A stretch of DNA of 64,000 nt from Geopseudomonas aromaticivorans (GTDB taxonomy: Bacteria; Pseudomonadota; Gammaproteobacteria; Pseudomonadales; Pseudomonadaceae): the NCBI RefSeq assembly GCF_019097855.1, contig NZ_JAHRGL010000016.1, forward strand, positions 1 through 64,000, read 5' to 3'. The notes under the pieces were generated by a model. That model saw only the letters and a program-made list of their open reading frames with translations, searched no databases and was not told where the DNA came from. Positions 1 to 7,744 of the stretch are shown piece after piece. Each line of letters opens with the position of its first letter. Positions within the stretch are counted from its first letter, which is position 1. The position numbers and the translations under genes were made by a program.

Positions 1-125
1 TGCCACCCTAGCGTCGCTGCGCTCCGACTGCCCGGCCGGATGGCCGTGGAACAGGTGGCCGGATGTGCGTGGAATGCCCGGCCGGATAAGCGTGGACTGG
101 GTGGCCGGATGGCGTGGAATCCGCA
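1..125. mobile_element. Probable terminus of an IS21-like insertion sequence
   Basis: The first 125 bases hold no gene and end in a tandem array of GGCCGGAT...CGTGGAA units, the multi-repeat terminal structure typical of IS21-type elements. The likely outer edge is the CA dinucleotide at 124-125, because such elements end in TG...CA. Directly after it the sequence becomes the interior of a Rieske oxygenase gene, so the element seems to have inserted into or deleted part of that gene. No transposase is inside the window. The family assignment rests on the repeat structure only. Confidence 0.55.
34..125. repeat. Four tandem 23-bp repeats at the element end
   Basis: Copies begin at 34, 57, 80 and 103, an exact 23-bp period. 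Each starts with GGCCGGAT, followed by 2-3 variable bases and then CGTGGA. In IS21-type elements such repeats are transposase-binding sites; that role is inferred here. Confidence 0.8.
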
Positions 126-662
126 CCGCTAGATGCCATGATGCGCGCCTGGGAACTGAATCCCGACGAATACGAAGGCCGTGCCGGTGAGGTGCGGGTG
201 GCGCTGCAGAAGCAGAAGCGCAAGCTGGGCGAGGCGCGCGGCTACGCCCAGTACGCCAACCTCAACGACGATCAGCTGACCGACTACTACCACTACACCC
301 TGTTCCCCAACATGTCTTTCACCATGGCCGCCGACTCTTACCAGATCCTGCGCCCGATGCCGCACCCGACCGATCCGGAGAAGTGCCTGTTCGACCACTG
401 GTACTTCGTGCGTCCGGCCCATGGCGAGACCAAGGCCGCCACGCCGCTGGGCGAGTGGCCGATGGAAGCGGCCAAGCATGATGTCTTCAAACACGGCGAA
501 AAATCCCTGGGCTGGGTCGCCGACCAGGACCTCAGCGTCGCGATCGCCCAGCAGAAGGGCTTCCATTCCCGCGGCTACAGCGACTCCTACCTGGCCAACC
601 AGGAGGCCCGCGTGCGGCGCTACCACGAAGTGATCAACGACTACATCGCCGGCCGGATCTGA
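126..662 (+). pseudogene. 5'-truncated Rieske oxygenase alpha subunit (C-terminal part)
   Basis: About 178 codons encode the C-terminal catalytic-domain end of a ring-hydroxylating oxygenase alpha subunit, with the family pattern HYTLFPNMSFTM followed by a long helical tail (GYSDSYLANQEARVRRYHEVI). The Rieske domain (CxH...CxxH) and the non-heme iron ligands are missing because the reading frame runs upstream straight into the insertion-sequence repeats. A GTG at 114 could start a short product, but it lies inside the repeat array, so a functional protein is unlikely. The frame is otherwise free of stops, which suggests a recent truncation. It has the same orientation as the Rieske cluster downstream. 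Confidence 0.8.
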
Positions 663-670
663 TCCGGCCT

Positions 671-701
671 CGGGTGGCATCCAGCGTGCGGGTGCCACCC
701 G
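671..701 (+). terminator. Hairpin after the truncated Rieske gene
   Basis: Perfect 9-bp arms (CGGGTGGCA / TGCCACCCG) with a 13-nt loop lie 9 bp after the stop codon. No U-tract follows, so it may be a weak terminator or an mRNA-stabilising hairpin. Confidence 0.5.
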
Positions 702-737
702 TTCCCTTCGAATAACGATAAGAATGAAGGATTGCGC

Positions 738-1064
738 ATGGACACCATTGCCATCAGTGCCCGCATGGAAGTCGCTCCGCAGCGGGTCGATGACTACCTC
801 GCTGCGGCGCAGGAGGTCATGACCCACACCCGCCGGGAGCCGGGTTGCCGCCACTATGCCTTTGCCCAGGACCTCCTGGCGCCCAATGTCATCTGGATCA
901 GCGAGGAGTGGGACTCGGACGAGGCCCTGCAGCAACACTTCGCAACCCCGCACATCAATACCTTTCTCAAGCGCGTCGCTGATATCGAGCTGCTCGACAT
1001 GACGGTGCGCAAGTATTCGATATCCGCCATCGACAGCATCACCCCGCCGCCAATCCGCGGCTGA
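738..1064 (+). CDS. Antibiotic biosynthesis monooxygenase (ABM)/YgiN-like protein
   Basis: A 108-residue protein of the dimeric alpha/beta ABM fold: an N-terminal strand (IAISARMEV), the DDYLAAAQEVMTHTRREPGC helix region, the strand and WISEEWDSDEALQQH stretch, and a conserved C-terminal half. Such proteins act as cofactor-free quinol monooxygenases or as small accessory enzymes in aromatic and polyketide pathways. The ATG at 738 has a GAAGGA ribosome-binding site 6 bp upstream, which favours it over an earlier TTG. It is the first intact gene after the insertion-sequence scar and precedes an SDR in the same orientation. The substrate cannot be read from the sequence. Confidence 0.8.
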   Translation: MDTIAISARMEVAPQRVDDYLAAAQEVMTHTRREPGCRHYAFAQDLLAPNVIWISEEWDSDEALQQHFATPHINTFLKRVADIELLDMTVRKYSISAIDSITPPPIRG

Positions 1065-1131
1065 TCGCGACGACACTTCGTTCATTTCATCAAGCGCTCG
1101 GCGCAGGTGTCGCCGTGCCTGGAGGCAAGTC

Positions 1132-1875
1132 ATGGGACGTGTAGCAGGGAAAGTTGTGCTGATTACCGGCGCGGCATCGGGGCTGGGCGCCGCCGATGCC
1201 AGGCTGTTGGCGCAGGAGGGTGCCCGTGTGGTGCTCACCGACGTCAACGAGGAGCTGGGGCGCGAGGTCGCTTCGAGCATCCCCGGAGCGCTGTTCCTAA
1301 AGCACGACGTGCGCGACGAGCTGCGCTGGAAGGAAGTGATCGCCGAGACCCTGGCGCATTTCGGTCGTCTCGATGTGCTGGTGAATAACGCCGGGGTGGT
1401 TATCTTCGGCGATGTTGAAAGCATCAGCCTGGAGCAGTACCGCTTCGTCAACGCGGTGATGTCCGAGGGCACCTTCCTCGGTTGTAAGCATGCCATCCCG
1501 GCGATGCACGCCAGTGGCGGCGGCTCGATCATCAACATCTCCTCGATTGGCGCGATCAAGGGCATCGGCGAGGTTTTCTCCTATGCCGCCGCCAAGGGCG
1601 CCATCCTGTCGATGACGCGCAGCGTGGCCATCCACTGCCAGGACAAGGGCTACAAGATCCGCTGCAACGCCATTCTCCCCGGCGGCCATGAGACGCCGAT
1701 GACCGCTGCCGCGCTGCGCGATATCGACCCGGACAGCCATGCCCTGTCGCAGGTGAAGAAGGAGATGGGGCAGCCGGTCGATGTGGCCAACCTGGTGCTG
1801 TTCCTGGCCTCCGACGAGTCGCGCTACATCAACGGTACGCAGATGGTCATCGACAACGCTGAAACCATCAAATAA
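1132..1875 (+). CDS. SDR oxidoreductase, hydroxysteroid-dehydrogenase-like
   Basis: A 247-residue classical short-chain dehydrogenase. The cofactor motif TGAASGLG is at residues 12-19, NNAG near 85, catalytic Ser about 137 and Tyr151-x3-Lys155. Asp37 at the end of the second strand (LTDVN) suggests NAD(H) preference. The stretch AIHCQDKGYKIRCNAI after the active site resembles the LSC...GYxIRxN pattern of 3beta/17beta-hydroxysteroid dehydrogenases, and a paralogue with the same stretch is at 9807. It probably interconverts a ring hydroxyl and a ketone in the cluster pathway. A GGAGG site sits about 8 bp before the ATG. Confidence 0.87.
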   Translation: MGRVAGKVVLITGAASGLGAADARLLAQEGARVVLTDVNEELGREVASSIPGALFLKHDVRDELRWKEVIAETLAHFGRLDVLVNNAGVVIFGDVESISLEQYRFVNAVMSEGTFLGCKHAIPAMHASGGGSIINISSIGAIKGIGEVFSYAAAKGAILSMTRSVAIHCQDKGYKIRCNAILPGGHETPMTAAALRDIDPDSHALSQVKKEMGQPVDVANLVLFLASDESRYINGTQMVIDNAETIK

Positions 1876-1888
1876 GCGCAGCGCCGGG

Positions 1889-1905
1889 AGCCCGGAAACC
1901 GGGCT
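1889..1905 (+). terminator. GC-rich hairpin between SDR and VOC genes
   Basis: Perfect 7-bp arms AGCCCGG / CCGGGCT around an AAA loop, extendable by G-U pairs, lie 14 bp after the SDR stop. No U-tract follows, so any termination would be partial. Confidence 0.45.
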
Positions 1906-1908
1906 TCC

Positions 1909-1923
1909 AGCAATTGAATTGCT
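1909..1923. repeat. Small perfect inverted repeat before the VOC gene
   Basis: AGCAATT-G-AATTGCT, immediately before the ribosome-binding site of the gene at 1938. It could be a protein-binding site or an RNA hairpin shaping translation. No role is known. Confidence 0.35.
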
Positions 1924-1937
1924 GAGGGGAGACGTCC

Positions 1938-2369
1938 ATGAGCCAAGCTTTCCATCATTTCGCCATTTCCACGCCCAACATGGAGCGGGCCGTTGCTTTC
2001 TACCGCGACCTGCTTGGTCTGGAAGAAATCAGTCGCACCAGCTGGCCGGCCGGAAGCCTGCAGATCAACCAGGTGCTCGGCCTGGAGGACTCCGCCGCGA
2101 CCCAGGTCATGCTGCAGGGGCGCAATATCTGTCTGGAGCTGTTCCAGTTCAGCCTGCCCGAGACTCAGCCGGAGGAGGGCGAGCGCCCGGTGAATCGTCA
2201 CGGCATCACCCATTTCTGCCTGGACGTGAAGGGTATCGATGAGCTGTACGAGCGCCTGCTGCAGGCGGGAGTGCGCTTCCATGCGCCACCGCAGCACCTA
2301 GGGACGGTGAAGGCGACCTATGCGCGCGACCCGGACGGCAATGTGTTCGAGTTGCAGGAAATCCTCTAG
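1938..2369 (+). CDS. VOC/glyoxalase-fold protein
   Basis: A 143-residue vicinal-oxygen-chelate protein with two paired beta-alpha-beta-beta-beta modules. Likely metal ligands are His6/His7 in FHHFAIS, the Glu of ICLELFQF, His in GITHFCLDV and the terminal Glu in NVFELQEIL. Members isomerise, epimerise or cleave C-C bonds at a metal-bound enediolate or catecholate. At this size it is more like lactoylglutathione lyase or methylmalonyl-CoA epimerase than an extradiol dioxygenase. It follows the SDR and precedes a Rieske oxygenase. A GAGGGGAG ribosome-binding site lies just upstream. The substrate is unknown. Confidence 0.82.
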   Translation: MSQAFHHFAISTPNMERAVAFYRDLLGLEEISRTSWPAGSLQINQVLGLEDSAATQVMLQGRNICLELFQFSLPETQPEEGERPVNRHGITHFCLDVKGIDELYERLLQAGVRFHAPPQHLGTVKATYARDPDGNVFELQEIL

Positions 2370-2440
2370 CAACTGGATTGGCTGATGCAGTCGCATCTGA
2401 AAATTGCCAACCCAAAACTTGTCAGCCAGGGACTGCAACT

Positions 2441-3661
2441 ATGTCCGATCACGCCAGAACAACCCTGATCCGCACGGCCAGGGACATGCTCCACCGCCTG
2501 GACAGCCAGCAGATCGATCTGGCCCCAGACATTCTCAGCGTCGATGCCGATATCTATGTAAGCCCTGAACGCTTCGAGGCAGAGAAAAGACTGCTGTTTC
2601 GCCGCCTGCCATTGATGCTTGCCGCAAGTTGCGAGCTGGCCGAACCGAATAGTTACAAGGCCATGGAAATAGCCGGAGTGCCGGTCTTGCTGGTGCGCGG
2701 CGCGGATCGGCAGGTGCAGGCCTTTCTCAACAGCTGTACTCACCGCGGCAGCCAGTTGGCGGAAGGTTGCGGCAAGCGGGCACGGTTCACCTGCCCCTAC
2801 CACGGCTGGACCTTTACCGCAGAAGGAAAGCTGCTCGCGGTGGCTTCAGCCAGATCCTACGGTGAAGTGGACAAGGGCAGCCTGGGGCTGAAGAGGCTGC
2901 CTGCCTGGGAAAGTGCCGGGCTGATCTGGGTGACCCTCGACCCGGGCTCCACTCTGGATACTCCCAGCTTCCTTGGCGGGGTGGACCAGCTACTGGAAGG
3001 GTTCCAGCTGGAGCGCTGGCAGCTCTATGACCAGCGCGTCTTGCCCGGAGCGAACTGGAAGTTGGCCTTCGATGCCCACATGGACTTCTACCACCTGCCT
3101 ATCCTGCACAAGAACACCTTTGGCCCCGATATCAGCAATCTGGCCCAATATTACTTCCATGGCCCGCACCAGCGCCTGGGGCTGATGTCCAGCAATCCGG
3201 TTGAACAGGACGGCCTGCACAGCCTGAAAAACCTGCAGGAGAAGGAGTGGTCAACCGGGGCATTGCTGTTTGGCGAGTGGATTCTCTTCCCCAATGTCTC
3301 CCTGAACTGCTTCATTGCCGGCGAGCGGATCATGGTCATCTCCCAGGTGGTTCCCGGCGAAACGCCGGACTCCTCGCAGACCATCCAGACCTTCCTGACC
3401 GAGAGCCCGCCCACCGAGGCCAGCGAAGCGAAAGTGCGGGAGTTGGTCAGCTTCATCGGGCGCGTGGTTGGCGAGGAAGACCTGCCCATGTCGCGCCAGC
3501 AACAACGTGCGCTGTCCTCGGGGCTGATGCCCAAGGTGCAATTCGGCCGCAACGAGGTCGGTCTGCAGCAGTATTACCATTGGCTGGAGCAGGTGTTGGC
3601 CGCGTCCAGCGATGACGATCTCAACCGCCTTTTCTCCCAATTGGCACCGGTAACACCCTGA
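2441..3661 (+). CDS. Rieske non-heme iron oxygenase, alpha-type (divergent)
   Basis: A 406-residue Rieske oxygenase. The [2Fe-2S] ligands are Cys99-x-His101 (CTHRG) and Cys118-x2-His121 (CPYHGW); mononuclear iron ligands are His218 and His223 within DFYHLPILH, with Asp211 nearby as a candidate bridging acid. It is shorter than the other Rieske proteins here and its C-terminal domain is clearly different, so it is not a recent duplicate. The ATG at 2441 has a good CAGGGA site; an upstream in-frame TTG at 2378 is rejected. There is no beta-subunit gene beside it. Likely a monohydroxylating or dealkylating enzyme needing an external reductase. Confidence 0.88.
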   Translation: MSDHARTTLIRTARDMLHRLDSQQIDLAPDILSVDADIYVSPERFEAEKRLLFRRLPLMLAASCELAEPNSYKAMEIAGVPVLLVRGADRQVQAFLNSCTHRGSQLAEGCGKRARFTCPYHGWTFTAEGKLLAVASARSYGEVDKGSLGLKRLPAWESAGLIWVTLDPGSTLDTPSFLGGVDQLLEGFQLERWQLYDQRVLPGANWKLAFDAHMDFYHLPILHKNTFGPDISNLAQYYFHGPHQRLGLMSSNPVEQDGLHSLKNLQEKEWSTGALLFGEWILFPNVSLNCFIAGERIMVISQVVPGETPDSSQTIQTFLTESPPTEASEAKVRELVSFIGRVVGEEDLPMSRQQQRALSSGLMPKVQFGRNEVGLQQYYHWLEQVLAASSDDDLNRLFSQLAPVTP

Positions 3662-3919
3662 ACAAGGCAAGATCGCTGCTGGAGCAGCCGTGAGCCTGGT
3701 GCGCGTGACTTCGCGGGCCCCATGGTTTGTCAGCTGCTGTCGAGCGCGAGGGTCTTGGTTACGTCTTGGGGGCGATCCGAGGGGGAGGCATGGGCGCACG
3801 TCGACTCTGGCGAGCCTGGCGCTCGGCTCGAAATCGCGGCGCTGTGCAGGCTGAGCGATGACTTCGCGGGACTGCACAACTAGGGCTTGATCCAGATCAA
3901 GGCAGAGGCTATCTTCAAT

Positions 3920-3941
3920 AAAAACCATCGGGTTGGTTTTT
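3920..3941. promoter_or_regulatory. Inverted-repeat operator, best copy
   Basis: Perfect arms AAAAACCA and TGGTTTTT separated by TCGGGT. Related sites occur at 18556, 23427, 28195, 43608 and, more weakly, 8287. Proposed binding site of the TetR protein encoded at 27412. Confidence 0.65.
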
Positions 3942-3967
3942 TCTGATCCGAGAGAAGCTTCACACAG

Positions 3968-3978
3968 AACAACAAGAA
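3968..3978 (+). promoter_or_regulatory. Hfq/Crc-type CA motif
   Basis: AACAACAAGAA matches AANAAYAANAA exactly, 12 nt before the flavoprotein start and next to its GAGG ribosome-binding site. In Pseudomonas, Hfq with Crc blocks translation at such motifs during catabolite repression. Confidence 0.65.
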
Positions 3979-3990
3979 CGAGGCAAGTCG

Positions 3991-5751
3991 ATGAGCAACG
4001 ACAATCAAGACAACAATCTTTCCCGGCGCAAGCTGCTAATCGGCGCGGGCCTGGTTGCTGGTGCCGCCTCCACCCTCGGCCTGGCCAGCTCGGTACTGGC
4101 GGCTGGCGAGAAGTCTGCGCAGGGCGGCCCGGTCTGGGACATGGAAACCGACATCGTCTGTGTCGGCTCCGGCGCAGCGGCCTGCTCGGCTGCGGTCACC
4201 GCCACCTCGCTGGGCGCCAAGGTCATCGTCGTCGAGAAGATGCCGATGCCCGGCGGCACCACCGGCAAGTCCGGTGGTGTCACCTGGATTCCCAACAACA
4301 AGTTCATCGTCGCCCAAGGGGCGCAGGACAAGCGCGAAGACTGCCTGCGCTACATCGCCCGTTACGCCTATCCGGAAATGTACGCGGCGGATAGCGCGAC
4401 CCTGGGCCTGCCGCAAGACGTCTTCCAGATGCTCGAAGCCTTCTACGACAACGGCTCGAAGATGGTCGAGTGGATGGAGAAGATCGATGCGATGCACTTC
4501 CGCCAGTTCAAGATGTGGGACGTGGATACCGCGCCGCCGGACTACGGTGACCACCTGGCAGAGAACAAGCTGAACAACATGCGCGCCATGGAACCGGCGT
4601 CCGGTGCCAGTTCCGCCGGCGGCGGCAACAGCCTGGCCTATCAGCTGGAGCAGTGGCTGACCAAGCGTGACGTGCCCTTCCTGCTCGAGCACCGGGCCGT
4701 TGGCGTGATCAAGGACGGCGACCGGGTGGTCGGCCTCGAGGTGGAGAATGCCGGCAAGACCCTGCGCATTCGTGCCCGCAAGGGCGTGATCTTCGGCTCC
4801 GGCGGCTTTGCCCACAACGTCGATCTGGTGCGTCTGCATCAGCCGGGGCTGTACGGCGCCTGTGCGGCGGCTGGCTCGACCGGCGACTTCATCACCATCG
4901 CCCAGCAGGCCGGGGCCAAGATGGGGCCGCTGGGCACCGCCTGGCGCTCGCCCGTGGTGCTGGAGCAGGCGCTGGAGAACCGCGCTGTCCCCCATGGCGT
5001 GTTCTTCGCGCCGGGCGACTCGATGATCCACGTGAACAAGTACGGCAAGCGCGTGATGAACGAGAAGCGCAACTACAACGACCGTACCCGTGCGCACTTC
5101 ACCTTCGACCCGGTAAATGCCGAATACCCGAACCGCTTCATGTTCATGGTCTTCGACGATCGCACCCTGGACCGCTACGCCGGCGCCTTGCCGCTGCCGC
5201 TCGACAAGCGCGAGTCAAAGTGGCTGATCGAGGGCAGCAACCCCCAGGAGCTGACCGCCAACATCAAGAAGCGTCTGCAAAGCCTGGCCGGGAAGATCGG
5301 CAATCTGGCTTTGTCCGATGACTTCGCGCAGAACCTGGACGCCAGCATCGAGCGTTACAACAAGTTCGCCGAGGCGGGCCGTGACGAAGACTTCGATCGA
5401 GGCCTGCATGAATACGATCGGATCTGGAACAAGCTGTTCTCCCCGGTCAGCAAGAACGCCAAGTTCCCGGCCAACGACAAGCCCAACCCGACCATGTACC
5501 CCATCGATCGCAAAAGCACCCTGTATGCGGTGATCCTGGCGCCCGGAGCGCTCGACACCAATGCCGGGCCGGCGATCAACCCGAATGCTCAGGTGCTTTC
5601 GGCCAAGGGCGAGCCGATCCCGGGCCTATACGGCGCCGGCAACTGCATCGCCAGTCCGTCGGGGCCGGCTTACCTGGGCGCGGGTGGCACCATCGGCCTG
5701 GCCATGACCTTCGGCTATCTGGCCGCCCGGCATGCCGCGGGGCAAGCCTGA
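3991..5751 (+). CDS. Tat-exported FAD dehydrogenase, 3-ketosteroid-dehydrogenase/fumarate-reductase-like
   Basis: A 586-residue flavoprotein. The N-terminus has a twin-arginine signal (SRRKLLIGAG, Arg12-Arg13, hydrophobic run to about residue 38), so it should be exported folded. The FAD-binding GSGAAA motif is at 59-64, with the acidic end of strand 2 at VVEKMPMPGG, and the C-terminal AYLGAGGTIGLAM pattern typical of 3-ketosteroid dehydrogenase and fumarate-reductase-type flavoproteins. It probably desaturates a cyclic ketone or reduces an enone in the periplasm. Its stop codon overlaps the start of a c-type cytochrome gene, which likely carries its electrons. It is preceded by an operator and a CA motif. 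Confidence 0.85.
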   Translation: MSNDNQDNNLSRRKLLIGAGLVAGAASTLGLASSVLAAGEKSAQGGPVWDMETDIVCVGSGAAACSAAVTATSLGAKVIVVEKMPMPGGTTGKSGGVTWIPNNKFIVAQGAQDKREDCLRYIARYAYPEMYAADSATLGLPQDVFQMLEAFYDNGSKMVEWMEKIDAMHFRQFKMWDVDTAPPDYGDHLAENKLNNMRAMEPASGASSAGGGNSLAYQLEQWLTKRDVPFLLEHRAVGVIKDGDRVVGLEVENAGKTLRIRARKGVIFGSGGFAHNVDLVRLHQPGLYGACAAAGSTGDFITIAQQAGAKMGPLGTAWRSPVVLEQALENRAVPHGVFFAPGDSMIHVNKYGKRVMNEKRNYNDRTRAHFTFDPVNAEYPNRFMFMVFDDRTLDRYAGALPLPLDKRESKWLIEGSNPQELTANIKKRLQSLAGKIGNLALSDDFAQNLDASIERYNKFAEAGRDEDFDRGLHEYDRIWNKLFSPVSKNAKFPANDKPNPTMYPIDRKSTLYAVILAPGALDTNAGPAINPNAQVLSAKGEPIPGLYGAGNCIASPSGPAYLGAGGTIGLAMTFGYLAARHAAGQA

Positions 5752-6149
5752 TGAACGCCATGGGCAGAGGGTTGCTGGCGCTGCTGGCGCTGGGCTTGCC
5801 CTGCGCCAGCCTTCACGCGGCGGAGGAGGTCAGTTTCTCCAAGGCGGTGGCGCCGATTTTCCGGGTCCAGTGCGCCACCTGTCACATGAATGGCGATGAG
5901 CCGGGAGGCATGAAGTTGTATCCCTCGGCGGCCTACCAGAGCCTGGTCGGCGTGGCGTCGGCGGGTAGCCCGTTGCAAAGGGTGGCGCCCGGTGCGCCGG
6001 AGCAGAGCTACCTGCTGCACAAGCTGCAGGGAACGCATCTGAATGTCGGCGGTGCGGGTGTGCAGATGCCCTTTGGCCAGCCGCCGCTGGCGGAGGACAG
6101 TTTGCAACTGATTCGCCTGTGGGTCGAGCAGGGGGCGAAGAACAACTGA
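5751..6149 (+). CDS. Periplasmic c-type cytochrome, partner of the flavoprotein
   Basis: A 132-residue protein with a Sec signal (hydrophobic residues 7-17, cleavage near HAA at 22-24) and one heme-binding CATCH motif at residues 41-45. Methionines in GVQMPFG and MNGDEPGGM are candidate axial ligands. The ATG overlaps the flavoprotein stop (TGATG), indicating translational coupling. Heme c is attached only in the periplasm, which agrees with the Tat signal of the upstream dehydrogenase, so the two probably form an electron-transfer pair feeding the respiratory chain. The pairing is inferred from the overlap and shared location. Confidence 0.82.
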   Translation: MNAMGRGLLALLALGLPCASLHAAEEVSFSKAVAPIFRVQCATCHMNGDEPGGMKLYPSAAYQSLVGVASAGSPLQRVAPGAPEQSYLLHKLQGTHLNVGGAGVQMPFGQPPLAEDSLQLIRLWVEQGAKNN

Positions 6150-6254
6150 GGCTGTGAGAAGGGACCTCGCTATCCCGGCGTAATCTCGGCGACCGCCGAG
6201 AAGCCTTGCCGCTGGGCTAGTGGGGTCGATGGTAAACACGAGTAACCACCATAC

Positions 6255-6262
6255 AAGAACAA
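6255..6262 (+). promoter_or_regulatory. CA motif (short form)
   Basis: AAGAACAA (AANAAYAA) lies 14 nt before the DUF1329 start, next to its purine-rich ribosome-binding site GAAGGGG. Confidence 0.5.
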
Positions 6263-6276
6263 TGAAGGGGTAGCTT

Positions 6277-7662
6277 ATGAAAGGTTTTGCCAAGCATGCG
6301 GTGCTGCTGTGTGCCGTAAGTGCTGCCAACGCGAGCTGGGCAGCGCTCAGTCCGGAGGAAATCACCAAGTTGGGCAACGAGCTGACGCCCTGGGGCGCCA
6401 TCAAGGGCGCCAATGCCGACGGCAGCATTCCCGCCTATACCGGTGGCATCAAGCCGCCGGCCAGCTACGATCCGTCCAAGCCGGGCATCCGCCCAGACCC
6501 CTTCGCCGACGAGAAGCCGCTTTTCAGCGTGACTGCCGCCAACCTTGCCGAGCACGGGGACAAGGTGACCGAAGGCTTCAAGGAAATGCTCAAGAAGTAC
6601 CCGAGCTTTCGCATGGATGTCTACCCGACCCATCGTACGGCCAAGTACCCGGATTACGTCGTCCAGAACACGCTGAAGAATGCCGCGACCTGCGCCCTGG
6701 CCGAAAACCTCCTGCAACTGGCCGGCACCTGCTACGGCGGGGTGCCGTTCCCGATTCCGAAGAACGGTTCCGAAGTCATGTGGAACCGTACCCTGAAGTA
6801 CGATCAGTTCGCCTATTACTCGCCGGCGCAACTGTCCACGCTGGTGGACTCCACCGGACGGAAGATCCAGACCGGCGGCTTCGCCTACTGGCAGACCTTC
6901 CCGCACTACGATCCGGCGCGCACCACGCCGATCGGCCCCGAAGACATGCTCGAATACGGCCGCGTCGACTGGACCGCGCCGGCGCGCAAGGCGGGCGAGA
7001 AACTGGTCCTCCACGATTCGGTCGACATGCTGGAAGTGGGGCGCCGGGCCTGGTCCTACCTGCCGGGCCAACGCCGCGTGAAGCTGTCCCCGGACGTTGC
7101 CTATGACACGCCGAGCCCGGCCGGTGGTGGCGTGGGCACCGTCGACGACACCCAGGTGTTCTATGGCGCCCAGGATCGCTACGACTACAAGCTGGTGGGC
7201 AAGAAGGAAATGTACATTCCGTACAACACCTTCAAATTGCACGATCCGCAGAAGTGCTCGGACGACCAGGTGTTCACCCCCAACCACCTGAATCCGGACT
7301 GCGTGCGTTGGGAGAAGCACCGGGTATGGGTGGTCGAGGCTACCCTCAAGCCGGGCAAGCGCCACGTCTATCCCAAGCGTACCTTCTACTGGGACGAGGA
7401 TATCCCTGCCGTCGGCATGGCTGACAACTACGACGATGCCGGCAAGATCTACCGGGTGACCCAGGCCAACTACTACCCCTTCTACGAAACCACCGGCCAC
7501 AACCCGCATGAGTTCGTGGTGCATGACATGACCAGCGGCGCCTATGTACGCCAGGCCTACACCCAGGCCGGCAAGGGCATGATGGTGGTGACCAAGCCGG
7601 AAGAGGCCAAGCCCTCCGGTTTCTACCAGGCCAACAGCCTGACCAACAGCGGTGTTCGCTGA
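6277..7662 (+). CDS. DUF1329 periplasmic/outer-membrane-associated protein
   Basis: A 461-residue DUF1329 protein with a Sec signal ending near SWA at residue 22. Family hallmarks are NADGSIPAYTGG, FRMDVYPTHRT, CYGGVPFPIPK, LPGQRRVKL...YDTPSP and KKEMYIPYN. The domain resembles LolA/LppX-type lipid carriers and is usually co-encoded with DUF1302 outer-membrane proteins in hydrophobic-compound catabolic clusters. It is most similar to the paralogue at 20578 (both have GSIPAYTG and PASYDP), less so to those at 47084 and 50472. A role in moving the hydrophobic substrate across the envelope is inferred. A strong hairpin follows. Confidence 0.87.
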   Translation: MKGFAKHAVLLCAVSAANASWAALSPEEITKLGNELTPWGAIKGANADGSIPAYTGGIKPPASYDPSKPGIRPDPFADEKPLFSVTAANLAEHGDKVTEGFKEMLKKYPSFRMDVYPTHRTAKYPDYVVQNTLKNAATCALAENLLQLAGTCYGGVPFPIPKNGSEVMWNRTLKYDQFAYYSPAQLSTLVDSTGRKIQTGGFAYWQTFPHYDPARTTPIGPEDMLEYGRVDWTAPARKAGEKLVLHDSVDMLEVGRRAWSYLPGQRRVKLSPDVAYDTPSPAGGGVGTVDDTQVFYGAQDRYDYKLVGKKEMYIPYNTFKLHDPQKCSDDQVFTPNHLNPDCVRWEKHRVWVVEATLKPGKRHVYPKRTFYWDEDIPAVGMADNYDDAGKIYRVTQANYYPFYETTGHNPHEFVVHDMTSGAYVRQAYTQAGKGMMVVTKPEEAKPSGFYQANSLTNSGVR

Positions 7663-7694
7663 ATCTTGACCTCGACAATCTGAAGGGCAGGGTG

Positions 7695-7724
7695 GACCGG
7701 GAAGGCGCTAGCGCCTTCCCGGTC
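7695..7724 (+). terminator. Strong perfect hairpin after the DUF1329 gene
   Basis: A 30-bp perfect palindrome: arms GACCGGGAAGGCGCT and its complement, with no unpaired centre, 32 bp after the stop. No U-tract follows, so it may end transcription partly or protect the upstream mRNA. Confidence 0.6.
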
Positions 7725-7744
7725 TCGCCACAGGAGGAGGCTTC

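Larger units (their letters stand above)
3662..3990 (+). other. Non-coding promoter region of the flavoprotein gene
   Basis: This 329-bp stretch contains no convincing gene. Its 3' part holds the inverted-repeat operator (3920-3941) and the CA motif (3968-3978) listed separately. The 5' part is GC-rich, with no feature I can name. Confidence 0.6.

Noticed and set aside
114-140. GTG at 114 as the start of a functional gene for the first Rieske fragment
   Set aside because: The codon lies inside the 23-bp repeat array and has no ribosome-binding site. The protein would also lack the Rieske domain and iron site.
2378-2440. Upstream TTG start for the Rieske gene at 2441
   Set aside because: It has no ribosome-binding site and would add a non-conserved stretch. 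The ATG at 2441 has CAGGGA at good spacing.
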